A DNA stretch of 64,000 nucleotides from Nothopassalora personata. Its lineage: Eukaryota > Ascomycota > Dothideomycetes > Mycosphaerellales > Mycosphaerellaceae. Below are positions 33,854 through 44,095 of the stretch, one piece after another (within the stretch, counting starts at the first letter, position 1; each line of letters begins with the position of its first letter). The notes under the pieces are model-generated. The model saw nothing but the letters and a program-made list of their open reading frames with translations. It did not search any database and was not told the DNA's origin. Position numbers and translations under genes: made by a program. The stretch is taken from positions 1,426,001 through 1,490,000 of the forward strand of contig CM066287.1 in assembly GCA_033816765.1 (NCBI GenBank), in the 5' to 3' direction.

Positions 33854-34208
33854 GTCGCTTGATCAGAACAAGCATGACAAGCTGTGGGTTCAAGACTGTG
33901 GCGAGTCGATAATTCGTGTACATAGTAGTGGTAATGGAGGTGTCCAAGGGAGGCGCCACATTGCCAAGACGTTCTCCGCGGCACTTCACACAATAACAAT
34001 GAAAGATTGAGCGGGAAGAGATTCAGTTAGACACCTGTACAGCTCGTCTTGGCTCAAGCTGTGTGACATTCGGCGCCCATCTCGTGGTGGGACATGTCGC
34101 ACAGCGATCGCCTGATTCAGACAAAGCTAAGCTACAGCATCTACGCTGATGACCTTCTCTTGCCCATGTCGTTACCATCTCATCATGGCAACCATGTGGA
34201 GTAAGCAT
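33854..34208. other. Intergenic, nothing recognised
   Basis: About 350 bp downstream of RPS2; no gene, repeat or RNA feature recognised. Confidence 0.4.
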
Positions 34209-35132
34209 CTAGTAGCGCTTGCCCTCACGGAGAACGTCAGAGTACTCCTCGAGTGGGGAGCGGATGAGCTTGGTCTCCTTCCAGAGATTGGGAGTGAGGA
34301 AGCCGTAGGTGTTGGTAATGGCAGTGAAGGTGGCCTTGAGGGTGTTCTCGAGGGTCTTGGTGGAACCAGATGAGGCGGTGTAGATGTCGTTGACGCCAGC
34401 GAGCTGCAACAGGCGCTTGACAGCTGGGGAGGCGACCAGACCAGTACCACGTGGGGCTGGGATGAGCTGGGGGTTGTTAGTATGTTGAGGTGTCGGAAAG
34501 AGGTGTGGTTGATATGACTTACACGAACGGTGACGGAACCACACTTGCCGGACTCCTTGACGGGAATGGAGTGAGGCTCACCAAGGTTCGTACCCCAGTA
34601 ACCGCGACGGATGGGAACGACGGAGAGCTTCGCAATGATGATAGCGGCGCGGATGGCAGTTGCGACTTCCTTGGAGGTCTTGATGCCGAGACCGATGTGG
34701 CCCTCGCCGTCACCAATGACCACGATAGCCTTGAAACGGGTACGCTGACCGGCACGGGTCTGCTTCTGGACTGGCTTGATCTGTGTCGAACCTATCAGTA
34801 TGATTGCCTCTCGCATCTGTCTCTGTTTCCACGTCATATCGCACCTTCATGACCTCGTCCTTGAGCTTTGGCAGGAAGAAGTCAACGATCTGGTACTCCT
34901 TGATTGGGAGGGAGTGAAGGTAGATCTCCTCCATGCTCTTGATCTTGCCAGCCTTCACGAGACGGCCGAGCTTGGTCACTGGCTGCCATTCCTTCTCGTC
35001 GCTCTTAGCACCACCACGGCGCGGACGTCCTCGACCACGTCCCCCACGGCCACGGTCACCGCCGCCACGGTCGCCACGCGAACCGAAACCACCGCGAGCT
35101 CCGCCTGGAGCAGCACCGCCTCTGTCTGCCAT
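34209..35132 (-). CDS. RPS2: 40S ribosomal protein S2 (uS5)
   Basis: Three exons on the minus strand, 35132-34845, 34780-34523 and 34466-34209, give 267 aa; introns are 64 and 56 nt. The N-terminus is a Gly/Arg-rich tail ([20 protein letters not shown]), the usual target of arginine methylation in this protein. The S5 N-terminal domain ([20 protein letters not shown], then [20 protein letters not shown]) and S5 C-terminal domain ([20 protein letters not shown]) follow. uS5 sits at the mRNA entry channel of the small subunit and affects decoding accuracy. It diverges from SPC7 over 289 bp. Confidence 0.97.
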
Positions 35133-35421
35133 TGTGACTTTCTGCTGTCGGTGGTGGGTGAGCAGTAGATATGGCAATGTGTGTTCGGCCGAACGTGTGT
35201 CGAGCGAGGAGCTCTAAAAGTTTGCGAGGAATTGGAGTGCTCGATGCCAAGAGCGGCTTCATCGGCCGAAGTGGCCCGCTAGCGCAGAACCTAGCGTGAT
35301 CTCTTGTTTTGACCGAGAGTAAACAGTCCCGCAGTGGGGGCAACCGCGACTTTCACTTTCTTTCACCTCTCCTCAATTCACTGACACCGCGACACGACAC
35401 CGCCGCCGGCGCATTGAAGTC
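35133..35421. promoter_or_regulatory. Divergent promoter of RPS2 and SPC7
   Basis: 289 bp separating the two start codons; it contains CT-rich tracts (CTTTCACTTTCTTTCACCTC near 35350) just upstream of SPC7. No certain factor site. Confidence 0.5.
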
Positions 35422-38400
35422 ATGTCGTCGCCTGAGAACAAGGAGAACCTCGTCCCGATAGGCTCGAGCGATCCGCTCCAGCGCAAGGGCAGGGCACTGT
35501 CGCCCAAGAAGAATGGCCGGAGAGGCAGAAGCAAGAGCATTGGACCGGGCACCCTCGAGGAACCAGAACCACCGCATCAGAGCGCGAAGGATAGGCGTAA
35601 GTCGGCATTTGTGCCTGCGACCAAGTCCATCTTGAGCAAAGATGATCTTAAGGAGAAGGCGGCGCGTCGCAAGTCGATGATGAATCGGCGCGTGTCTTTT
35701 GCGCCTGAGGCAACGCTGCATACCTGGGATATAGTCGAGTATGCGAAAGACCACACGACGTCGACAGATACGTCTTCCGAGAGCACACGACGAGCATCGC
35801 AGTGGAGCGCATCCTCGAGCTCGCCCGCACCGCAGTCAGATGACGCCCAAGAAGCGGAGGATGCAGAGCTTCTTTCTGCCCAGACATCACCAGCAAAAGA
35901 GGAGACCAAGCAGAAACGAAGGAGTTCGGGCATTCCGCCCATGGACTTCAACAACCCGGAACATTGCTTCTCGAGCAGTGATGCAGAGGGCAGTGAGGAC
36001 GAGGAAGACGATGGGATTGTGTCTGGCGAGGACACTGGCACTGCTATGAGCTTGGATGTGGATGATGCGACAGTACAGTCGTCTGCGGGCAGTGATGATA
36101 GCACAGGATCGAGCGCCCGGCTTGAGATGGCGTTGAGACAGGCCTCACACCAAGCTGGCACTCGAGGCATTGAGTGGGATGAATATGGCGATCAGTCGAT
36201 GGAGATGGCGGGCGACGAAGTCACGAACGCGTTAAAGCCATGGGCACAGAGACAGCCGACGGAGGCTCCGGGATCCGCAGGAATGGATCAGGAGAACATC
36301 AATCCGTTTTCGCCTGCCTTCAGTAAAGCAGCAACACGGCCTGAGACGGTTGAAGAAGAAGACGAGGAAGATATGAGTATGGATGTGACACGTGCTGTGG
36401 GTGGCATTGTGCGAGCACCTCCAGCTGAGGAGTCCAGCTCGCCCGCAAGCGACGACTCGATGGATTTGACGCAGGCGGTAGGCAAGATCACAGGTCAGAA
36501 GAGGCGACGATCTGCAAGTGAAGCCGGATCTCCAGCAGCTCCATCCGCTCCATCAGTGCAGCCGAAGCGAAGACGCTCCTCAGTCGCTCGATCATCGATG
36601 GGCGAGGACACGATGGACTTGACCGTGGCAGTCGGTGGTATCAGAAGCATGGGATCTCCAGCCAAGCAGGAAAGACGCAAGAGCCTGCGAAACCGAAGAT
36701 CTTCAGGTGCTGTGTCCGAAGCGTCAGAGGCTACAATGGACTTCATGCAAGCCATTGGCGGTATCAGACCAAACAAGGTCGAAGCCACTGAAAACAGCTT
36801 TGCGGGCGACGAAGATCTCTCCATGGAGTTGACCACTGTTCTGGGTGGCATACAGGCTAAGCAGCTGGGTGGTGCCAAGATTGCTCGACCCATTACACCG
36901 CAGACATCAGAGTCGCCTGTGCGCTTGGCTGCAAACTCCACTCCTAAAGACCAGGATCGTTTCAAGGATACGCCTGATATGGGCGCGAAACAGCTGCTGA
37001 CGCCGATACTGCAAAAGTCAAGTGAGAAGGCCGCGCCAGCTAGTAAGTCTCGAATATCGAGATCACCTCTGCGACAGACCGAGCCCGGCCAGGCATTACC
37101 AGCAAGATCTCCACTCAAGGATGAGGTCTCCTACCCTGAGTTACCTGCATCGAACGACAAGCCTTCGCCAGTGAGGACCCCGAGTTCAAGCCCGAAGCGT
37201 GGCAGTCCAACAAAGACTCCTGAAGCACGAGAACAGGTTGGTCTACAAGCACCAGAGTTGTCTCCTATGCAAGCGAAACAGCAGCGCAGTTCACCACCAA
37301 CCACAAGTACAGCTGTGACACCTGAGAAGCTGGATCTGTCGCAGGAGTCGAAAGATCTGACAAACACAATCAAACTGCTCAACACTCCCAGGAAGGAAGC
37401 ATTGAAGACCGTCACACCTAAGAAACAGCATGTCGCTAGACAAGTATCCCCTGTGAAAGGCATGACTCCACGTGGCCGGCCAACACCCAAGGCTAAAGAG
37501 CCCGCAACCACGCTGCCTTCTCCAGTCAGACGCCTTAATGAGGATCTTGATCGGATCTCAATAGATGGAGCTCAAGCAGAGAAGGTTGGCCTGAACGACT
37601 TCCTCACTAAAGCCGGCATTCGCTTTATGGACCTGACCACAACCAAGCGACGCCTGACTGTTGCTCCTACTCCGTCGAAAGCTAGAGGCAGCTCCCAAGA
37701 AGATGAGGACGTCAATCTCGAGACTGCAACGACTGCAGCCGCGTGCACAATTCCGGAGCTTGAGCTATATCAACATGCATGCCACGAGCTGAAGCGATAT
37801 ACCAAAGAAGGCAAGCAGATGATCGCCGAGCTCGAGACCGCTGTGCAAAAGGAGCAGCCGCCGCTCATGAAGGCTTATCTGCATGCTGCACCAGACAGGA
37901 AGCTCGCTCTCGACGCTCACATGCGCGAGATGAAGACAAATGCGCGGCTGCGGAGCAAAGAGATGTGGTATGCCTGGCGAAGCCAGCTCAAAGACGAGCT
38001 CATGGGCGGCTTGCAGTCGATCGGTGAAGGCATGATCAAGGATGATGAGCTTCTTACACGATCGGAAGAGATTTTGGAGCAGGCTCTACCTCCACTTGCC
38101 GCGAAACATGTCGAACTGCAGGCAGAGGCCGATCGCTTGGAAGAGTCTGTCAATGCTATCCCGGAAGAAGAGAAAGAGGAGCTCGATGTGACACGAGAAG
38201 AGCTGACTAGTGTCAATGTTGATCTCCGAGAGAGACAGCAACTGCTCGAGTCGCTGAGGAAGCAAGTCGAAGATGAGGAAGCCACAGCTGAGCACCTTCA
38301 AGACAGCAAAGAAGAGTTTTTGGCAGCGATACATGAAGCGAATAGGGTTCGAGAAGCCTGTCGAGGTGTGTCTTTGAAAGAGATCACCGCACTCAAAGGT

Positions 38401-39113
38401 AAGTCACGTCGTGCCGTCGCAGCCATTGGTCCATACTGATTTTAATGACAGATTCCGTGAAGCATATCGAAGACACTTTCGGCTGGTGTATCACTTCGGC
38501 ATCTTCCTCACCGTCAACCGTCACCATGACATATCGATCTCAGCTCCAACTCTTCTTTCACCCAAAAGCCTTCAACGTCAGCGGCGAGGACTCCGAAAGA
38601 CCGAACGCTGCTATCCACTTGACGTACGTTGCGTCTGAGAAGAAGCCATTGACGACGACACTACGCTTCTTCCTCCAGCTCTTACAAGCAACCCTGCACG
38701 CACTACCCCAGTGCTCAACAAAGGTCTCCGATCTTCTGACTCTGGTAAGCGAAGGCTGGGACGCGGCCATGGGCGTCGCAGAATCTGAGCGTCGTCTCAA
38801 CCTCGAAGCTCTCACCACTTCGAGGATATTATCCGACGAGCAGCTTGCGATCGAGGCAGATGTGTTGCTTGTTAAAGTCAGGACCAAGGTCCGAGCGATC
38901 TTTGCACTGCGTGCCGGTGTAGGGCCAGACATGAAGCTGAATGTCAAGGCTGAGCCGACAGTCGCGGTGGTGTATGGCGAGCAGTATAATGAGAAGAATA
39001 TGACGGAGTTTGTGAAGAATGCTGTGGGTGAAGATATCGAGGGCTGGAATCTTGCTGTAAGGGGTATGAGGGAGAAGTTGATTGCTCGAGGTGCGAAGGG
39101 GGCGAGGAAGTGA
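35422..39113 (+). CDS. SPC7: Kinetochore scaffold Spc7/Spc105 (KNL1)
   Basis: Two exons, 35422-38398 and 38452-39113, give 1212 aa. Near residue 90 is RRVSFAPEATLHTW, an RVxF-type site that recruits protein phosphatase 1 to kinetochores. Between about 310 and 480 lie five MELT-like repeats sharing M-D/E-L/V/F-T/M-x-A/V-x-GGI (MDVTRAVGGI, MDLTQAVGKI, MDLTVAVGGI, MDFMQAIGGI, MELTTVLGGI), which after Mps1 phosphorylation bind Bub3-Bub1 in the spindle checkpoint. The middle is disordered with many SP/TP sites. From about 760 the Spc7 domain forms a long coiled coil, and exon 2 encodes the C-terminal RWD-like fold that contacts the Mis12 complex. Residue positions are approximate. Confidence 0.95.
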
Positions 39114-39457
39114 TGGATGAAGACTGTTGATGGCTCTCGTATTGTTGATGGATCTGGCTGATGGGTCCATGGTTGTATAGGTCATGATCGCTAATCGCTT
39201 ATTTACTCTGTCTGTTGCTCTCCCTTCCTTCGACTGTGCTGGATGTCGCAGGCAAAAGTATGCGTGCTGCGCCTCGATGTCTGTCACACAAGACATTGAA
39301 CGAAGCAAGGAGTTTTGATGGTCAGTCATATAAGCCAGGGTCTTCACTATCTACGACGCCTCATCATCATACCAATGGCCCACCACCGTTACTACTATTA
39401 CACCCTTGAACAAAACCTCCCTCAGGTCTCAAGAACCCCTAAATCATCCTCTTAATA

Positions 39458-39467
39458 GTCGTTGGTA
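39458..39467 (+). repeat. Left target-site duplication of the inverted-repeat element
   Basis: GTCGTTGGTA directly precedes the element; the identical ten bases follow it at 40019-40028. Confidence 0.9.
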
Positions 39468-40018
39468 CGGTGAATTACTCCCATGGAGACAGTTATGTCG
39501 TTTACTACTCCCATAGGGACAATCATGTAAAAATTACTCCCATAGGGACTTATAGGGATGCCAAATTACTGCCATAGGGACACATTATAGCAATCTTCAT
39601 TTTTTGCACCTACAACGTAGTTAACCATTGTTTCTGCAGATGCTAAATACACTACAGTGTAACGATGTTGCTCCGAATATCGGCTCTCGACTATATGTCC
39701 GTATTATATGTCTTAGACAAGCCCTATCTTGCTTATTATGTCGAGCTACTCTTTACCTACTCGTAACTTATACAAGCTACGAGCTGCGAGTCGTTAGGAT
39801 TAAAACGTACTACTGTTATTTAATATGCTCGTAGAAGCTAGCAGAGCATATTATTAAATAATGGTAGTACACAAACAAGTCGTAAAGAGCGACTGCCATA
39901 ATGTGTCCCTATGGCAGTAATTTGGCATCCCTATAAGTCCCTATGGGAGTAATTTTTACATAATTGTCCCTATGGGAGTAATAAACGACATAATTGTCCC
40001 CATGGGAGTAATTCACCG
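39468..40018. mobile_element. Non-autonomous DNA transposon with long terminal inverted repeats (Mutator-like MITE)
   Basis: A 551-bp element flanked by a perfect 10-bp duplication (GTCGTTGGTA). Its terminal inverted repeats are about 121 bp (39468-39588 and 39898-40018) and differ at only four sites, all transitions. Each repeat begins CGGTGAATTACTCCCATG and carries four iterations of a motif like ATTACTCCCATAGGGACA. Inside is a second, smaller inverted repeat around GTACTACTGTTATTTAAT and its complement (about 39810-39870). No transposase frame is present. Long inverted repeats with a 9-10-bp duplication are typical of Mutator-like elements, so I infer a MULE-derived MITE; the family is not confirmed. 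Confidence 0.85.
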
Positions 40019-40028
40019 GTCGTTGGTA
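40019..40028 (+). repeat. Right target-site duplication of the inverted-repeat element
   Basis: Identical to 39458-39467. Confidence 0.9.
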
Positions 40029-41847
40029 GCATCGTGGCCCTGATCATTCTTCTTGGCGAAAGGTCCCGTTGTCCCTACCAGATCCCACGCTCTGTGCTAA
40101 GGCAAGATCAATAGTCTTCGCCTTCGCCATTCATTCCTTTCGCTTCAGTAAAGTGAATGATCAGGAGAAAGATGAGTACAAAGAGGAGCGGGAAAAGTCT
40201 CGAGAGGACATGAAGAAGGCGAGGGAGCTGAATGGTTCTGGGGAGGATGTTAAAGAGGTTGTGGAGGACTGGAGCAGGGAGGCGGAGCAAGTGGTGATGC
40301 AGGAGTGGATGGGGTGGGAGAAAGGGAGGGGGTAATTGGTGGTTAAGGGAGTGAGGAGGCCGGATGGTGTCAGGGTAGGGATGGGGCTTCGGTACAGCTG
40401 ATGCAGGTGTTTGTGTGGAGTAAGGTATTTTGAAGACATGAGATTATCGTACCCTCTTCCCAGGGATTTCGAGCAAAGTTTGATTTCGGTACATTAGAGA
40501 CCTCATAGATATTGAATGTGACTATGGTCAGTACAGTTTGAGGCACAGGGTCAGGAACGGACAAGGCCTGTGTCGATGGTAAGGAAGTGAAGAAGAGAGC
40601 GAGTGAAGGGCTGCTCGAGACGACGAGTCGCAGGAGTTGGAGTGGTCGGGAAGATCTGAAATCGCTATGGACTTCTCTACTATGTGCGACGATCGGCAGC
40701 AATGTATCCTGAGGCCGATTCCGAGTGTCACACGTAGCGTAGGCTGTTCATGAGCTGCGTCTCCTTGATCGTTACACAAAGCATTGCTTAGGCGAGGAGC
40801 CTGCGGTAACGACCCAGCCCTACTGCAACTTCCATCATAGGCCCCAATCAAGATGTCTCCCACCCACAACGACTACTACTACTACACCACCTTCAACCCC
40901 TGATCAATCAAACTCAGCCCCGGAGAAACGATCTTGTTCGGCTGCCTCGTCGGCCCAATCTTCCCGCCGATCCTCCTCTGCATTACGTCCCTCTTGTCCC
41001 TACCCTACATGCCTCCTAGCAGCAAGCAGCCCTCGACTGCATCCTGAACTCCCACGATTCACGCAACCCCAGTGATGTAGAGAAGGCTAAGCACCTGTAG
41101 CGCGACAAAGAGTACAATGACGCTGCTAGGAAAGATCTCGAGACCGCAAAAGATGCTGTGGAAGTGGGCTGAAGAGGCGAGCGAGGAGGCGATGGAAAAG
41201 GCTCAGAGGACTTGGAGGCGATGGGAAATGGCACGAGGCTTTTGGTCGAGATGGGGAAGACATGTCCATGGCGAGAGCACAGATTTGCGGTGCTATATGA
41301 GGGGCTGAGAAGCGACTTAGTCCTACGGTCTACTACTCACTCCTAATTATATTTCTTTTCCAGCTTCCAGATTTCATGACGATGCCTCCAGCCGCCTTGA
41401 GCCATTAGTCAATCTATCCTTTCCCTGGTGCTCAACTTGCTTCATTGTCAAGAAACTTCGATCCACCTTCTCTGCCTCCTCGCCCTGCTTCGCTGCCATT
41501 GCGCCTCTCAGAGCCGTACTTAGTCCTCCCTCGTACCTCGGCCGTTGACCTTAAGTAGTACGATTATCGCTTTGCATCACGCATGCCGCTTCCGATGACC
41601 TTCTCTCAGCAGACTCCCGTCATGACCGTGCATTAATGCTTGGCCGAAGTCGACCTTTCCTTATCGGTCACCTCGGTGTGATCAGCTCGTTGCCATCGAT
41701 GTTCATAACCTCTCTGGTCATCTTGAGCAACGGTTCCCTTATGCCTTGAATTCTCGGCCAAAGCAATCCGAACAAGTCCCTAAGAACTATACCCTCGTTC
41801 GGAATCGCCTCTCGAATTTCACCGTGTGTGAATGCGAGCGAGGACGG
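40029..41847. other. Accessory stretch with fragments of small frames
   Basis: Two Lys/Glu-rich pieces, 40144-40335 (+) with KVNDQEKDEYKEEREKSRED and about 41040-41160 (+) with EYNDAARKDLETAKDAVEVG, could be relics of related sequences. A hydrophobic piece (about 40900-41015, with GCLVGPIFPPILLCITSLLS) precedes the second but is separated by stops. I cannot assemble a gene. CT-rich sequence fills 41300-41850. Confidence 0.35.
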
Positions 41848-43033
41848 TTAGCCGCTAGCAATGTCACTCTGCGCAGCAAATCTGCTGGTCTGTTGGTCCA
41901 ATGATTTCTTCGAGCGTTCCTGAGGCTTGAGATGGTATGTGCTCTCCTTCAAGACCTCTCCGTCATTGGTCGCGATTACATCGAGCATGGTTGAGCCCGA
42001 ATGGGTGGCTTCGCGCTGCTTCGCTTCGTCCAATCGACATTGGACGTCGGTAATACGAGTCGTCTTGTCCTCGGAGTCCTTCTTAAGTCCCTCAATCTCG
42101 CCATTAGCGGTGCTAAGCGCAGCAACCTTTCGTTGGTACTCGCGATTTAGTTCCGACAGCTTAATATCCGCAAATTCTTGCTGCCTCTTCAACTCTGCCG
42201 TATGAACAGCCACAGCATCCTCTGTCTCTTTCTGCATGCGCCTCACATTTGCCTGCAGGATTGTGATCTTCTGCTGTTGTAAGCGGATCTCCGCCTTTGG
42301 AGTATTGAGCTTAATATTGATTTGGTCTGAGCTGGCGCTGCATTGCTTGTGTGCTGTTTCGAGCTCGCTGTACTTGGCTTTCGCAGCATTGCGTTAATTT
42401 TGTCTGATTCGTACCTCTGAGCAAAGTCTTCGACGCCTCGACACTCAGCAAGCCCTTCGTTGAGCGACGCAATGGTTCGCTGACTTGAGTTATTGTCGGC
42501 AAGTAGCGCGTCGATGTCTCCCACTCTAGCCTTCAAGCTTCGCACGCGTTGTTGAGCCTCTTGAGCGGCGTCACAGCCTTCCGTGGCCCAGCAAGTCATC
42601 TGTACTTGGCTGAATCACCAATCATAATCTGACGGATATGAGCTTGTAGTTTGTCGATATCACGCTGCACTATCCGATGCTGATCGTGGCGCTGGTCGAG
42701 CGCTCGCTGCGTTTCGGCATATTTCTCCTTCTCACTCTTGACCTCGAGGTTTGCCCTGTCTTGCCCATCATGGACGATACCACACCTCGCCCCACTCTGT
42801 GCCAACTCGTGCTGAGCATTCTTGATATTGGGGTCTTTTGCTCGATAGATTCCGTTAGACTCGAGGGGCTGCTCAGCTTCGCAATCTTGTGATGCCTTCG
42901 CTTGGTCTCCTTCACGTCGAGCATCTGCGAGGTCATTCTCGGGGCGCTTGGCATCCTTGCGGTAATTGATGGCGCGTTCAGGTCTCCCGCGAAGCTCGGT
43001 TTCTGCTCGCGCTATCTGAATAGCTTGCTCCAC
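41848..43033 (-). pseudogene. Broken coiled-coil gene in three successive frames
   Basis: Reading down the minus strand, three Glu/Lys/Gln/Arg-rich segments follow one another with almost no gap: 43033-42596 (ENDLADARREGDQAKASQDC), 42599-42243 (AQEAQQRVRSLKARVGDIDA) and 42246-41848 (ELKRQQEFADIKLSELNREY). Each has coiled-coil character and each ends in a stop close to the next opening. One ancestral coiled-coil gene broken by frameshifts is the simplest reading; missed short introns are possible. No domain beyond the coiled coil is visible. Confidence 0.45.
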
Positions 43034-43810
43034 GGCCTACTGGTGTTGCATCGAATCGGGAAGCGCGTAGTGGTGGCAGATTAATATCCCATTGCAATGC
43101 CCGTCGCGTATGCGAGGTGAGCTTTCATTTGTGGCAAGTCGTCGCTGTCAAGGTAAGCTTTCAACTTTTGCTGGTCCAATGAGGTGATGAAGTTGGAGGC
43201 TGCGATGTGGATTTTGTGTGTAAAGGCAGAAGGAAGCGCAGTCAACAGGCTTGACTTGGGCAAACCGCGCTAAAAGACGTTGGTGCGTTAGCGCCTTTCC
43301 TTTGGGCGATGCATGCGTTGACAACGGCACAGAACACATTAACCATTCACCGATACTCTGTGAATCGATTTTTTTTATCTACACAACTATGCTACCCGAT
43401 ATAGTTACTGTCGGCCTCTAGATCGCGATCTCGCCAAACCACGGTCTTCGCGTACAGGATGCCACCAATGAATGTCTTGGCAGTCACAAGCGATTCTAGC
43501 ACATTATGAGCTCCCAGCGGACATAGTATTGGCTGATGAGATCAACACACCGTCTGAGAGGACTTCAACGTATCTCGACGGTCGTAATGTGCAATGTCTA
43601 CAAATTCCGCTGGTCACGTACAGTATCGACTGCACTATTGCGGAGCAGCAGGCCCCCACCCCGTCTGAGCACATTTCTCGGTCTCCTAGCACTTTCCAGT
43701 TCGCATCACCGGCCAACTGCTTGCACAGTCGAGATCTTGGTAGATGAAAGTATTTTCTGGTAATCCAAGTGAGTGGACGACAGTGTTGTGATGCTATATG
43801 ACGGGCTCAC

Positions 43811-43934
43811 AGTCGACGCAAGTCTGACCGGCTCCTAACCATTTCGCTCCACCCTATCCCAAGTTTCTCCGAATCATGAGGTTTCCTGGCGGTGCTCCAG
43901 TCGACGTAAGTCTGACCGGCATCCTAACCATTCC
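43811..43934 (+). repeat. Spaced direct repeat, two copies of about 35 bp
   Basis: AGTCGACGCAAGTCTGACCG with following GCTCCTAACCATTTC at 43811-43845 recurs as AGTCGACGTAAGTCTGACCG with GCATCCTAACCATTCC at 43899-43934, 88 bp away, with a few differences. No gene lies over it. Confidence 0.75.
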
Positions 43935-44095
43935 ACCTATCCACCTTGAGATAGGGCTTCGCTTCGCTTCGCTACTATCGCGCCTCCAATAACCGTACAA
44001 AGTCCTCTCTCATGCTGTGGCTGTCATGTTTAGGCTGAGGCGCTGCGTCGTGCCATGCCCTGCCCTGCGCGTCATGCGTTCCATACTCCGAAAAG

